This document shows, piece by piece, positions 32,070 to 40,982 of a stretch of 64,000 bases of DNA. This stretch comes from Thermoproteota archaeon (GTDB lineage Archaea > Thermoproteota > Korarchaeia > Korarchaeales > Korarchaeaceae), in contig JAOZGN010000013.1 in NCBI GenBank assembly GCA_027491555.1, forward strand, positions 1-64,000, read 5' to 3'. Each line of letters begins with the position of its first letter. Within the stretch, counting starts at the first letter, position 1. A program made the position numbers and the translations under genes. A model generated the notes under the pieces. That model did no database searches. It saw only the letters and a list, made by a program, of their open reading frames with translations, and had not been told where the DNA came from.

Positions 32070-33821
32070 TCAGGCCTCGGAGTACGAAATTGACCTCGCG
32101 TAAGCCTCCAGGATCTTCTTGACCTCTCCGAGCGTGCTGGCTTTCAGCGCCTCCTCGACGAGTTTCTCGGCGGACTCCCTCGTTATCGACCTCACGAGCC
32201 TCTTTGTCCTCGGGATGGAGGTCGGCACCATACTGATCTCGTCGAGCCCCATTCCCACTAACAGTGGAATCGCCAGCTCGTCCCCTGCCATCTCCCCGCA
32301 CATGCCCACATGTATTCTGGCCTCTTTGGCGGCGTCGACTACCTGCTTCACGGCCCTGATCACGGAAGGCTGAAAGTGGCTGTAGAGATCCGACACCAGC
32401 TCATTCGTCCTATCGGCAGCCATAACGTACTGTGTGAGGTCATTCGTGCCTATGCTGAAGAAGTCGACCTCCTTAGCCAAGTCATGAGCCATAATCACAG
32501 CGGACGGCGTCTCGACCATGATGCCAACCTTGATGTCCTCCCGGTACTCCTTCCCCTCCTTCTTCAGCTGAGAAGCAGCGTCGTGAATTATCTCCTTGGC
32601 CCTTCTCACCTCCTCAACCGAGGAGATCATGGGAAACATGATCCACAGGTTGCCGAGGGAGGCCGCCCTGAGAGCGGCCTTAACCTGGGTCATCAGGATC
32701 TCCGGCCTGTCAAGGGTCACCCTTATGCCGCGCCAGCCCAGCATTGGGTTGGGCTCGGGCGGCATGGTGAAGTATGGCAGCGGCTTGTCGGCCCCTATGT
32801 CAAGAGTCCTGACAATGACGGGCTTCTCGCCCATCTTCTCGACGAATCTCTTCAGGTTTGAGTAGAGTTCCTCCTCCGTCGGGAACCTGGGGGAGTTCAC
32901 GTACATGAACTCCGTCCTCAGGAGGCCTATACCCTCGGCGCCCATGGACAAGGCGTAGTTCAGATCCTCCATTCCACCCACGTTGGCGAACACGCCTAAC
33001 CTGAAACCGTCTCTGGTCTCGGCCGGCAGGGGAGCGTACTTCATCAGGAGCATCTTCTCGCGGATCTGCTCAGACATCTTCACCCTGTAGCTCTTCATGG
33101 TCTCTCTGTCCGGCCTGACTATCACAAGCCCCTGGTCCCCGTCCACCACAATCGGGTCGCCCGTCCGCACGTGAACGGACAGCTCCTTAAGCCCCACCAC
33201 AGCCGGGATGCCAAGGGTCCTCGCGACGATGGCCACGTGGGAGGTCGGGCCTCCCTTATCGGTTGCGAAGCCGAGGACCTTGGATTTGTCCAAAGTGGCC
33301 ACGTCGCTCGGCAGCAGCTCGTGGGCCACGACTATCGACTCCTCCGGCGGGGCAGAGATCTCGTTTATCTTGCCTTTTAGGGCGGTTAGGACGAGTCTCT
33401 TCACGTCTCGCACGTCTGCCGCCCTCTCCCTCATGTACTGGCTCTCCATCTCCTCGAAGAGCTTGGCGACCCTCTCCAGCACGGTCTCAACTGCGTACTC
33501 CGCGTTGACCATGTGCTCCCGGATCATGACCTCGACCGGCTTCAGGAAGGACGCTTCGTCCTCGAGGATCATCAGGTGCGCCTCGTAAATCTTCGCCTCT
33601 TCCTCTCCTATCTCAGACTTTACCCGCTCGTAGAGCTTCTTTAGGTATCCCTTGGCGAGCGTTATGGCGCTCTCGAACTTCAGTATCTCGCCCTCAACCT
33701 CGTCTTCACTTAGCTCCCTCTTCTCGACCTCGACGTAACCCCGGACGTAGAGGTAGGCCCTCCCCACCGCGACACCGGGCGAGGCGGGGATACCCCTGAA
33801 CTCCCGGGGGCCAGCCCGCAA
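32070..33821 (-). CDS. ptsI: PTS Enzyme I (phosphoenolpyruvate-protein phosphotransferase)
   Basis: 583 residues from TTG 33821, two bases after the HPr stop. The N-terminal part (EFRGIPASPGVAVGRAYL) and the phosphohistidine domain (TDKGGPTSHVAIVARTLGIPAV, phosphorylated His) are intact. The PEP-binding barrel has GIGLLRTEFMYVN, GWRGIRVTLDRPEIL, VGIMVETPSAVIMAHDL, FSIGTNDLTQYVMAADR and the active cysteine in HVGMCGEMAGDELA. It takes phosphate from PEP and passes it to HPr. Enzyme I is scarce in archaea. A longer frame to 33890 overlaps HPr and is rejected. Confidence 0.95.
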   Translation of the reverse strand: MRAGPREFRGIPASPGVAVGRAYLYVRGYVEVEKRELSEDEVEGEILKFESAITLAKGYLKKLYERVKSEIGEEEAKIYEAHLMILEDEASFLKPVEVMIREHMVNAEYAVETVLERVAKLFEEMESQYMRERAADVRDVKRLVLTALKGKINEISAPPEESIVVAHELLPSDVATLDKSKVLGFATDKGGPTSHVAIVARTLGIPAVVGLKELSVHVRTGDPIVVDGDQGLVIVRPDRETMKSYRVKMSEQIREKMLLMKYAPLPAETRDGFRLGVFANVGGMEDLNYALSMGAEGIGLLRTEFMYVNSPRFPTEEELYSNLKRFVEKMGEKPVIVRTLDIGADKPLPYFTMPPEPNPMLGWRGIRVTLDRPEILMTQVKAALRAASLGNLWIMFPMISSVEEVRRAKEIIHDAASQLKKEGKEYREDIKVGIMVETPSAVIMAHDLAKEVDFFSIGTNDLTQYVMAADRTNELVSDLYSHFQPSVIRAVKQVVDAAKEARIHVGMCGEMAGDELAIPLLVGMGLDEISMVPTSIPRTKRLVRSITRESAEKLVEEALKASTLGEVKKILEAYARSISYSEA

Positions 33822-33822
33822 G

Positions 33823-34107
33823 TTACTCCGCCTCCCCAAAGCGGCTCTCGACGAGGGACGCCAGGGCCTGGATGGCCTCCTCGGCATCATCGCCCTCGGC
33901 CACTATCGTTATCCAGTGGCCGCACTCGGCGCCCAGAGAGAGCACGCCGAGGATGCTCTTGGCGTCAGCTTCCTTATCATCCTTTCTGACGATGATCTTT
34001 GACCTGAACTTCTTGGCTGTCTGCACGAACAGAGACGCGGGTCTGGCGTGGAGTCCCACCTTGTTCTTCAGCTGAACCGTCGCCTCAGCGCGGGCCATGG
34101 AGCTCAT
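33823..34107 (-). CDS. ptsH: PTS phosphocarrier protein HPr
   Basis: About 94 residues. KNKVGLHARPASLFVQTAKKF has the phosphorylated histidine (His20 from ATG 34107) and adjacent arginine. AKSILGVLSLGAECG corresponds to the Ser46 region, with a serine present that in Firmicutes is a kinase target; no HPr kinase is in this window. ATG 34107 is about 27 bases from the TATA element at 34134-34143; ATG 34098 is an alternative. Enzyme I follows two bases later. Confidence 0.95.
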   Translation of the reverse strand: MSSMARAEATVQLKNKVGLHARPASLFVQTAKKFRSKIIVRKDDKEADAKSILGVLSLGAECGHWITIVAEGDDAEEAIQALASLVESRFGEAE

Positions 34108-34133
34108 CCGAAGCCAACCCAAAAGGCAAGGAT

Positions 34134-34143
34134 CCTTAAATAC
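34134..34143. promoter_or_regulatory. shared TATA box between ptsH-ptsI and rpe
   Basis: CCTTAAATAC reads GTATTTAAGG on the other strand, a good TATA/BRE-like element both ways. It is about 23-32 bases before rpe ATG 34166 and 27-36 bases before ptsH ATG 34107, so one short element could drive both the general PTS genes and the epimerase/dehydrogenase operon. Confidence 0.55.
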
Positions 34144-34165
34144 TTGTCTAGGGCGTCTAGGTCGA

Positions 34166-34831
34166 ATGACCGTTCGCCTGTCCGCGTCCATACTCTCTGC
34201 GGACCTTTCCAATCTGGGAGAAGAGGTGGCGCGCGCGGAGGAGGGGGGTGTGGACTACATTCACGTGGACATCATGGACGGGCACTTCGTTCCCAACCTG
34301 TCCTTTGGACTGCCGGTGGTGAAGTCTCTCAGGCGGGCCACCGATCTCCCCATAGAGGCCCACCTGATGATAGAGGTCCCGGAGAAGTACGCGGAGAGAT
34401 TCGTGGAGGCCGGTGCGGATCTCGTGTACTTCCATGTGGAGGCAGCCAGCAGGCCCATCTCGCTGTCCGCGTCACTCAGGTCAGCAGGGGCGCAGGTCGG
34501 CGTGGCGCTTAATCCTAGCACCCCCCTGTGGTCGCTGGAGGAGATACTCGGCGCGGTCGATCGGGTTCTTGTGATGACCGTTGAGCCTGGCTTTGGCGGG
34601 CAAAGGTTCATCGAGGGTACGCTCCGGAAGATATCGAGGCTCCGGCGGCTGATCGAGGATTGGGGGGTCGATGTGGAGATAGCCGTGGACGGCGGGATCA
34701 ACTGCTCAACCGCTAGGCGAGTTGTTGAGGCCGGCGCCACGGTCCTAATCGCCGGATCGGCAATCTTCGGGCGTGATGACCCGACCGCAGCCGCGAGAAT
34801 GCTGAGGAGATGCGCGGAGGGCGAGACGTAG
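34166..34831 (+). CDS. rpe: ribulose-phosphate 3-epimerase
   Basis: 221 residues. RLSASILSADLSNLGEEVARAE, DYIHVDIMDGHFVPNLSFG, PIEAHLMIEVPEKYAE, MTVEPGFGGQRFIEGTLRKI and IAVDGGINCSTARRVVEAGA carry all the metal and phosphate ligands of this (beta/alpha)8 enzyme. Interconverts ribulose 5-phosphate and xylulose 5-phosphate. ATG 34166 is leaderless. It is divergent from HPr/Enzyme I and upstream of the dehydrogenase genes, which suggests the imported substrate enters pentose-phosphate metabolism. Confidence 0.94.
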   Translation: MTVRLSASILSADLSNLGEEVARAEEGGVDYIHVDIMDGHFVPNLSFGLPVVKSLRRATDLPIEAHLMIEVPEKYAERFVEAGADLVYFHVEAASRPISLSASLRSAGAQVGVALNPSTPLWSLEEILGAVDRVLVMTVEPGFGGQRFIEGTLRKISRLRRLIEDWGVDVEIAVDGGINCSTARRVVEAGATVLIAGSAIFGRDDPTAAARMLRRCAEGET

Positions 34832-34891
34832 CTCAGCCCGACTTATCAAAAACTATAAGATTGTCCTATCCCTTTCCGCGGTGCTTTCACA

Positions 34892-35920
34892 TTGGCCAGG
34901 CTCGAGATCGAGATAGAGGAGGTCGAGGAGGTCTCGATTCAGGAAGCCCTTTCTCTCGGGCTGACCGAGGGAGACCTCCTTCAAATGTACAGGAAGCTGG
35001 TCGAGCTTCGTCTCTTCGAGAACAGGGTGGAACAGCTCTACCTCTACGAGGCCAGGATTCAAGGAACCGCCCACCTCTACACCGGAGAGGAGGCCATTGC
35101 TGTAGGCGTGGCTCAGGCGATAGAGGGGTTCGGGTACATAGTGAGCCACCACAGGGGCCACGGGCACGCGCTGGCCATGGGAATCTCGCCGAAGGAGGTC
35201 ATGGCCGAGCTCTTCGGCAAGGAGACGGGTGTGGTCAAGGGACTCGGCGGATCGATGCACGTGGCTATAGATCCCGAGAGGGGCGCCCTCTGGGCCTCGG
35301 CGATCGTGGGAAGCGGGATACCCATAGCGGCGGGAGCCGCGCTGGCCCTGAAGTACAAGGGAGAGAGGGGTGTCGTCGTCGGGTTCTTCAGCGACGGCGC
35401 CGCAAACACCGGCGCGTTCCACGAGGGGCTCAACCTCGCCTCCTTCTGGAAGCTCCCAGTCATCTTCGCCTGTGAGAACAACCAGTGGGGCATGTCCATG
35501 CCTGCGAGAAAGTCGGTAACCTGCGGCCGTGTAGCCTACCGGGCCGCGGCTTACGGTATGCCCGGCGTGATCGTCGATGGCAACGACGTCCTCAGCGTCT
35601 ACAAGGCCACTAAGGAGGCCGCCGATCGGGCGCTCCGGGGAGAGGGTCCGACGCTCATAGAGTTCATCACCTACCGACTTAAGGGGCACGGCGTCTACGA
35701 CAAGGCCACGTACAGGCCTAAGGGCGAGGTCGAGGAGTGGGAGAAGAAGGATCCACTCCCGAGATTCGAGCGGAAGCTAATTGAGGCTGGAATAGCCACC
35801 GAAGAGCGTCTGAAAGAGATCAGGGACGAGGTGGCCAGGGAGATCGAGGAGGCGGTGAAGTTCGCCGAGGAGAGCGAGGTCCTCAAGTTCGACCAGCTCT
35901 GGGAGGTGATCTACGCGTGA
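34892..35920 (+). CDS. pdhA: 2-oxoacid dehydrogenase E1 component alpha subunit
   Basis: 342 residues. The ThDP motif is VVGFFSDGAANTGAFHEGLN with CENNQWGMSMP; GTAHLYTGEEAIAVGV, HHRGHGHALAMG and GLGGSMHVAIDPERG are typical of pyruvate or branched-chain 2-oxoacid E1alpha. TTG 34892; a TATA-like ACTATAAGA at about 34850-34859 precedes it. With E1beta and E2 it forms a lipoate-dependent complex that makes acyl-CoA and NADH. Pyruvate or branched-chain substrates cannot be distinguished from sequence here; acetoin is also possible. Confidence 0.92.
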   Translation: MARLEIEIEEVEEVSIQEALSLGLTEGDLLQMYRKLVELRLFENRVEQLYLYEARIQGTAHLYTGEEAIAVGVAQAIEGFGYIVSHHRGHGHALAMGISPKEVMAELFGKETGVVKGLGGSMHVAIDPERGALWASAIVGSGIPIAAGAALALKYKGERGVVVGFFSDGAANTGAFHEGLNLASFWKLPVIFACENNQWGMSMPARKSVTCGRVAYRAAAYGMPGVIVDGNDVLSVYKATKEAADRALRGEGPTLIEFITYRLKGHGVYDKATYRPKGEVEEWEKKDPLPRFERKLIEAGIATEERLKEIRDEVAREIEEAVKFAEESEVLKFDQLWEVIYA

Positions 35921-36906
35921 GTTCGGGCGAGGAGAGGATCCTGACCTACGCCGAGGCCATCAGGGAGGGCCTCAGGCAGGAGATGCAGAGGGATCAGAGC
36001 GTCATCCTAATGGGGGAAGACATAGGCGCGTACGGGGGCGCCTTCAAGGTCACTAAAGGTCTCCTAAAGGAGTTCGGCCCAGAGAGGGTCAGGGACACTC
36101 CCATCTCAGAGATCGCGATCGTGGGAGCCGCCATAGGGGCTGCGATAATGGGCCTGAGGCCCGTGGCCGAGATCATGTACATGGACTTCCTGCCAATAGC
36201 GACCGAGCAGCTGGTCATTCAGGCAGCCAAGATGAGGTTCTCCTCCGGAGGAAAGCTGAAGATCCCGCTCGTGGTGAGGACCCAGTACAGCCTGGGGAGG
36301 GCGCATGCCGCCCAGCACTCCAACTTCTTCCCAGTCTGGTACATGAACGTCCCGGGCCTGAAGGTGGTGGCCCCCTCAACTCCCTATGACGCGAAGGGGC
36401 TGATAATCAGCTCCATAAGGGACGACAATCCCGTGCTGTTCATCGAGTGCGCCGTCCTATACTACGGGGTAAAGGGCCCCGTGCCAGAGGAGCCCTACGA
36501 GATCCCCCTGGGCGTGGCGGATGTGAAGAGGGAGGGGAGCGACGTCACCATTGTGGCGGTGTCCAGGATGGTTCACGAGGCCCTGAAGGCCGCGGAGGAG
36601 CTTGAGAAGAAGGGGATAAGCGTGGAGGTAATCGACCCAAGGACCCTCAACCCCCTGGACAGGCAGACGATAGTGGAGTCCGTGAAGAAGACGGGGAGGG
36701 CCATCGTGGCGGCGGACGACTGCAAGACCGGCGGCGTCACCGCCGAGCTGGCGGCCACGATAGTCGAGGGGGCCTTCGACTACCTAGACGCCCCGGTGGT
36801 GAGGGTGGCCTCGCCTGACATGCCCATCCCGTTCTCCCCGTCCCTCGAGAACCAGTACATGCGGTGGGCAAAGGACATAGTCGAGGCGGTGGAGAGCATA
36901 GTCTGA
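35917..36906 (+). CDS. pdhB: 2-oxoacid dehydrogenase E1 component beta subunit
   Basis: 329 residues, GTG 35917 overlapping the E1alpha stop by four bases. LTYAEAIREGLRQEMQRD, VILMGEDIGAYGGAFKVTKGL, RVRDTPISEIAIVGAAIGAA and HSNFFPVWYMNVPGLKVVAPS are conserved E1beta motifs; VEVIDPRTLNPLDRQTI and VAADDCKTGGV mark the C-terminal domain. Part of the E1 heterotetramer. Confidence 0.94.
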   Translation: MSSGEERILTYAEAIREGLRQEMQRDQSVILMGEDIGAYGGAFKVTKGLLKEFGPERVRDTPISEIAIVGAAIGAAIMGLRPVAEIMYMDFLPIATEQLVIQAAKMRFSSGGKLKIPLVVRTQYSLGRAHAAQHSNFFPVWYMNVPGLKVVAPSTPYDAKGLIISSIRDDNPVLFIECAVLYYGVKGPVPEEPYEIPLGVADVKREGSDVTIVAVSRMVHEALKAAEELEKKGISVEVIDPRTLNPLDRQTIVESVKKTGRAIVAADDCKTGGVTAELAATIVEGAFDYLDAPVVRVASPDMPIPFSPSLENQYMRWAKDIVEAVESIV

Positions 36907-36925
36907 CCCGTCGGGAGGATCGCGG

Positions 36926-38059
36926 ATGCCGTGGAAGGTCGTGATGCCCCGCCTTGACCCTGGAATGAAGACGGGTAAGCTGATCAGGTGGCTGAAGAAG
37001 GAGGGTGAGCTGGTCAAGAAGGGCGAGGAGATAGCCACCGCCGAGGGGGAGAAGACCACGTTTCCGATCGAATCGCCAGCCGACGGCGTGCTCGCCAAGA
37101 TTCTCGTTCAGGAGGGAGAGGAAGTTCCGGTGCTCACGGCGCTGGCCATCATCGCGGCTCCGGGGGAGCAGATCTCGGAGGAGGAGTTTAGGCGGGAGGC
37201 CCCGCGCGAGGTGGTGGTGGAGGTGAGGGCCAGCCCGGCCGCCAGGCGGCTGGCCAGGGAGTACGGGATCGACCTCAGAAAAGTACAGGGCACTGGCCCA
37301 GGTGGGAGAATCACCAAGGAAGATGTGCTCAGGTACATGGAATCCACTGGGCTGAGGGCTGAGCTGGGTGAAGAGGGGCCGAGAGTTCTGAAGGAGATCG
37401 AGCTGACCGGTAAGAGGGGTACCATCGCCAGAAGGCTGACGGAGAGTCACAGGGAGATCCCAAGCGTCACAATCGTCATGAGGGCGGACATGTCGAGGGC
37501 GCTCGAACTCAGGAGGCGCGAGGCTGCTGAGGGCAGGAAGTTCTCCATAACCGCCCTTGTGGTGAAGGCCGCGGCCAAGGCCCTCGAGGAGCACAGAGAA
37601 CTCAACTCGAGCGTCGTGGGAGACAAGATCATCGTCTACGACGAGATCAACGTGGGCGTCGCCGTGAGCATTCCAGACGGGCTCGTGGTGCCCGTCATCC
37701 GGGACGCCAACAAGAAGGACATAATGCAGATAACCCGGGAGATAGAGGAGCTGGCAAGCAAGGCTCGGAGCGAGGAGGGGCTCAGCCCAGAGGACGTCTC
37801 AGGGGGGACCTTCACGGTCTCGAATCTGGGCGCCGAGGGAGTGGAGATCTTCACGCCGATCATCAACCCACCGCAGTCTGCCATACTCGGCGTAGGCGCG
37901 ATCCTTCCGACGCCGGTCGGAGGTGAGACTGGAATCGAGCTCAGACCCCGGATGGCCCTCTGCCTAGTCTTCGACCACAGGGTGGTGGACGGCGTCCCCG
38001 CCGCCAGGTTTCTCAGGCGGGTGGTCGAACTTCTCGAGAACCCAGAGGGGCTCATCTGA
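36926..38059 (+). CDS. pdhC: dihydrolipoamide acyltransferase E2 component
   Basis: 377 residues with the full E2 layout: one lipoyl domain (about 1-78, lipoylated lysine K43 in TAEGEKTTFPIES), a subunit-binding domain (about 100-138, ASPAARRLAREYGIDLRKVQGT), and a catalytic acyltransferase domain (about 155-377) ending in FDHRVVDGVPAARFLRRV, whose HRVVDG contains the catalytic histidine. No E3 (dihydrolipoamide dehydrogenase), lipoyl synthase or ligase is found in the window. The operon ends at a T-rich terminator. Confidence 0.93.
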   Translation: MPWKVVMPRLDPGMKTGKLIRWLKKEGELVKKGEEIATAEGEKTTFPIESPADGVLAKILVQEGEEVPVLTALAIIAAPGEQISEEEFRREAPREVVVEVRASPAARRLAREYGIDLRKVQGTGPGGRITKEDVLRYMESTGLRAELGEEGPRVLKEIELTGKRGTIARRLTESHREIPSVTIVMRADMSRALELRRREAAEGRKFSITALVVKAAAKALEEHRELNSSVVGDKIIVYDEINVGVAVSIPDGLVVPVIRDANKKDIMQITREIEELASKARSEEGLSPEDVSGGTFTVSNLGAEGVEIFTPIINPPQSAILGVGAILPTPVGGETGIELRPRMALCLVFDHRVVDGVPAARFLRRVVELLENPEGLI

Positions 38060-38064
38060 GCCCC

Positions 38065-38090
38065 TACTTTTTCCGGCTTCTTCTCCCTTC
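38065..38090 (+). terminator. pyrimidine-rich terminator after E2 gene
   Basis: CTACTTTTTCC followed by CTTCTTCTCCCTTCC just after the E2 stop. T5 in a pyrimidine-rich strand is the usual archaeal termination signal. Confidence 0.45.
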
Positions 38091-38123
38091 CAACGCGTCT
38101 CCTCATTCGGGAAACGAGGATCA

Positions 38124-38612
38124 TCAGCCTCTCCACGTCTCATTTAGCACTGGAGCGATGAGCTCCTTGTGGAGGGGCACGCGTATGCCGGGCAGCCAAA
38201 ACAGCTTGGCTTCGTAGTACCCCACCATGTCCACCTCGAGTTTCGGAGGGAGATGCTCAATCGTCTGCGGCGGCAGCGGGAGGAGTAGTATCCTGTAAGA
38301 GTCGCTGCGGCCTTTGACGAGCCCCAGTGAAGCCGAGAAGTTCTCGATCACTTCTCCCGTCTCGGGATCTTTCAGGCTCATGCCCGTGGAAACGAATAGA
38401 GGGTAAAAGCCGTCGTTCTTTAGGGTGAAGTTCAGCGCAAGTCCAGTGAAGTTCCCACTAACGTAGGGCTGGGCGGACACGAGCCTGAGGTTGGAGTGAA
38501 CGCTGAAGGCGGAGTGGAGCCACATGGCTGCCAGGACAAGGACCACTAGGACGACTGCCAGCTCTCTCTTGTAGGACAGCAGGATCTCCTTACCTTTATT
38601 TGACTCGCTCAC
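38124..38612 (-). CDS. membrane-anchored protein with LEA/CARDB-like beta domain
   Basis: 162 residues. One N-terminal membrane helix (about 17-35, LAVVLVVLVLAAMWLHSAF) and an external beta domain with NFTGLALNFTLKNDGFYPLFV and LKDPETGEVIENFSASLGLV, the pattern of archaeal LEA14-like or CARDB-like proteins. Several NxS/T sites would be glycosylated outside. Function unknown; it separates the dehydrogenase operon from the EIIC gene and is on the PTS strand. Confidence 0.6.
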   Translation of the reverse strand: MSESNKGKEILLSYKRELAVVLVVLVLAAMWLHSAFSVHSNLRLVSAQPYVSGNFTGLALNFTLKNDGFYPLFVSTGMSLKDPETGEVIENFSASLGLVKGRSDSYRILLLPLPPQTIEHLPPKLEVDMVGYYEAKLFWLPGIRVPLHKELIAPVLNETWRG

Positions 38613-38654
38613 AAGAATGTCCCTCCTTACCTACCGGACTCCAGGGGGGCTAAC

Positions 38655-38680
38655 TGGAATAAAAAGGGGGGAGGGGGGTG
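38655..38680 (-). terminator. T-rich terminator after EIIC gene
   Basis: On the minus strand, six bases after the EIIC stop region, CCCCCTCCCCCCTTTTTATT is a strong pyrimidine/T-rich stretch. Confidence 0.45.
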
Positions 38681-38685
38681 GAGGA

Positions 38686-39954
38686 TCACTTCTTCCCGAA
38701 GAGCAGGTAGAACGGCAGGAAGAGGACGAAGGTCAGCGGGTTGGTCCCGTCGCAGATGCTGGAGATCAGGGTCGCGCCCTCGGGAGCCTCGAAGCCGGCT
38801 GTTATGGCCGCCTGGGTTACGTAGGGCGCCAGGAAGGTGCCGATGTACATGGCCGGAATGAGAACTATGGCCCCGATGATCACTGTGTGCACCACGTTGC
38901 CCTTCACGATCGGGACCAGCATGCAGACCATGAAGGGCAACACGGCTAGGTCGGCGAGAGGTAGGAACTTGTTGCCAGGCAGAATGAACGCCAAGCCTAT
39001 GGTGATGGGTACCAGGATCAGGGCCGCGGCGATGGCGGTCGGGTGGCCGATGGCGATGGCGGAGTCCAGACCGATATACATCTCCCTTCCGCCGTACTTC
39101 TCCTCCAGGATCTTCTTGCCGGCCTCAGAGATTGGAACTAGGCCCTCCATCAGTATAGCGACGACCTTTGGCATCAGGTACATAACGCCAGCCAGGGTCA
39201 CACCAGTGTTCAGTATGCCAGCGATGTCCTGACCAGCTGCTATGGCCAGCAGGATGCCGATTATGAAGCCTATGACCATGGGCTCTCCCAGGACGCCCAG
39301 CCTCTCCCTGATGGCCTCAGGGTCTGCCTTGACGTCCCTCAGGGGTGGTATGGCGTCGATTAGCTTCTTAATCGGGATTCCTATTGGGACGTAAGCGGCG
39401 GAGAAGCCGTGGGGCAGCGAGATTCCGGGTATCCCGAGCATCTCCTGAACTCCTTCGGCCGTCCAGTCTCCCAGCTTGAACACTATGATCGCGTTTATCG
39501 CTGAAGCGATCAGACCGAGCGGGACGCTATCGGTAGCCATAGTTACCAGGGAACCGGTAAAGGCAAAGTGCCAATAGTTCCAGAAGTCGATGTCCATGGT
39601 CTTGGTCAGGCCTAGGGCCAGCATGATGAGGTTGATGACGAAGTCTATCGGAATGGTGAGGGCTCCCACGATGGTGCCCCAGGCGATGGCGGCCGCGGCC
39701 GGCCAGCCCACGTCAATGACGGTCAGCTCTATGCCCGTCCTCTGGACCATCGCCTGGGCCACATCGCTCATGGTGCCCCACAGAAGGCCGATCACCAGGT
39801 TGATGCCCACGAAGCCGCAGGCAATGGTCAGAGCCGCCCTGAAAGCCTTGCTCGCTGGAATCTTGAAGGCAAGACCCACTATGAAGAGGATTATTGGTAT
39901 GGCAACGGTGGCCCCCAGCCCCAGGAACCATTGGACTGCTCCGACGATGTCCAT
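38686..39954 (-). CDS. PTS galactitol-family transporter EIIC component
   Basis: 422 residues from ATG 39954, about ten membrane segments. DIDFWNYWHFAFTGSLV, GISLPHGFSAAYVPIGIPIKK, YIGLDSAIAIGHPTAIAAALI and ICDGTNPLTFVLFLPFYL are strong GatC-family signatures. It is the channel through which a polyol or sugar is imported while being phosphorylated by EIIB. The leader contains GGTGAGTG before the ATG, a TATA-like CTTTATTAG (40011-40019) and a hairpin (39966-39988). The true substrate (galactitol, a pentitol or other) is unknown. Confidence 0.93.
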   Translation of the reverse strand: MDIVGAVQWFLGLGATVAIPIILFIVGLAFKIPASKAFRAALTIACGFVGINLVIGLLWGTMSDVAQAMVQRTGIELTVIDVGWPAAAAIAWGTIVGALTIPIDFVINLIMLALGLTKTMDIDFWNYWHFAFTGSLVTMATDSVPLGLIASAINAIIVFKLGDWTAEGVQEMLGIPGISLPHGFSAAYVPIGIPIKKLIDAIPPLRDVKADPEAIRERLGVLGEPMVIGFIIGILLAIAAGQDIAGILNTGVTLAGVMYLMPKVVAILMEGLVPISEAGKKILEEKYGGREMYIGLDSAIAIGHPTAIAAALILVPITIGLAFILPGNKFLPLADLAVLPFMVCMLVPIVKGNVVHTVIIGAIVLIPAMYIGTFLAPYVTQAAITAGFEAPEGATLISSICDGTNPLTFVLFLPFYLLFGKK

Positions 39955-39965
39955 CTTACACTCAC

Positions 39966-39988
39966 CAGCCGTCTGCGCTCGACGGCTG
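39966..39988. promoter_or_regulatory. hairpin/operator-like repeat in the EIIC leader
   Basis: CAGCCGTC (39966-39973) and GACGGCTG (39981-39988) are a perfect 8-base inverted repeat around a 7-base loop. It lies between the EIIC TATA box (40011-40019) and ATG 39954, at about the transcription start, so it could be a repressor site or an RNA hairpin. Confidence 0.45.
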
Positions 39989-40127
39989 ACTACCACAACT
40001 TCGACTCTTACTAATAAAGTTAGCGATTGTTACGGAAAAGAAAGAAAAGCTCCTCAGCTCTCTGAGCTAGGGGAGCTCTTCGCGAGCGAACCGGGTGGTC
40101 TGGGCCCTTCAAGCTCTGTAAAATTTT

Positions 40128-40454
40128 TCACAGGTCTTCGGGAGGAGTTATTCCAACGGCCTCGAATATCTTCTTCAGGGCCTCCTTCTCCCCTATACCG
40201 GTGAGGAAAGGTACCCCGTTAATCACCGGCTTACCCTTGGCAGCCTTCTCCGAGATCGGGGTGTTAGCGACGATCACATCGGGATCGAAGACCTCGATCT
40301 TGCCCTGGACCTCGGAGGCCTTGCACTGAACTATCGTGACGGGAATCTTCAGCTTATCGAAGGCCTGCTTGATCTTCCCCGCCACGACCGTGGCGGTGGC
40401 AATCGCGGTCCCGCAAGCGACGAGGATCTTGATGTCCCGGGGCTTCGTGCCCAT
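40128..40454 (-). CDS. PTS galactitol-family EIIB component
   Basis: 108 residues. ILVACGTAIATATVVAGKIKQA holds the phosphorylated cysteine (C14) and the P-loop-like turn of EIIB; DVIVANTPISEK and INGVPFLTGIG follow GatB. It passes phosphate from EIIA to the substrate bound to EIIC. It has its own TATA-like GTTATTAAG about 30-40 bases upstream. 173 bases separate it from the EIIC start. Confidence 0.92.
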   Translation of the reverse strand: MGTKPRDIKILVACGTAIATATVVAGKIKQAFDKLKIPVTIVQCKASEVQGKIEVFDPDVIVANTPISEKAAKGKPVINGVPFLTGIGEKEALKKIFEAVGITPPEDL

Positions 40455-40502
40455 AAACTCCCCCCGACGCCCAGGTAACGACTACCATACTTAATAACCT
40501 TT

Positions 40503-40982
40503 CTAAGGCTCCTCCGACTCCTCGGAGGGCAAGAGCCTTTCCCTGAGGATCTGCACGACTTCTCGCTCGGTACGAGCTTTCATTAGTAAGTCCATCACTT
40601 TCGGATCCTTGAACACGTCAACGAGCCGCATCAGGGTCTTGATGTAGGAGCTGGGGTCCTTTATGGCCGGCATGAACACGATCCGCACTGACACCTCAGA
40701 CTCCGGGTCGTCCATTCTCCTAAAGGTGACGGGCCTCTTCAGCCTAGCGACCGCTAGGGCCGGTTTGTTCACGTGCTCGACGCCGGCGTGCGGGAGTGCC
40801 GCGTTGACTCCTCCGGCGAGTTCCAACCCCGTCGGAACGCTCTTCTCTCTCTCAATGGTCGCTTGAACGAACGTGTCCTTTACGTAACCCTTCTCCTCTA
40901 GAAGCTTGCCCAACTTACGAATGACCTCCTCTGTGGAGGAGGAGTCCATCTCTAGGACCACCAAGATGTCCATGTCCCGCAT
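40503..40982 (-). CDS. PTS EIIA component, fructose/galactitol type
   Basis: About 159 residues. SVPTGLELAGGVNAALPHAGVE with HV is the active-site region of EIIA (Fru/Gat type), with phosphorylated His65 counted from ATG 40982. It carries phosphate from HPr to EIIB. The frame is open to ATG 41012, but the TATA-like element at 41015-41023 abuts that codon, so ATG 40982 (or 40973) is the likely start. EIIA, EIIB and EIIC are separate polypeptides as in the gat systems. Confidence 0.92.
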   Translation of the reverse strand: MRDMDILVVLEMDSSSTEEVIRKLGKLLEEKGYVKDTFVQATIEREKSVPTGLELAGGVNAALPHAGVEHVNKPALAVARLKRPVTFRRMDDPESEVSVRIVFMPAIKDPSSYIKTLMRLVDVFKDPKVMDLLMKARTEREVVQILRERLLPSEESEEP

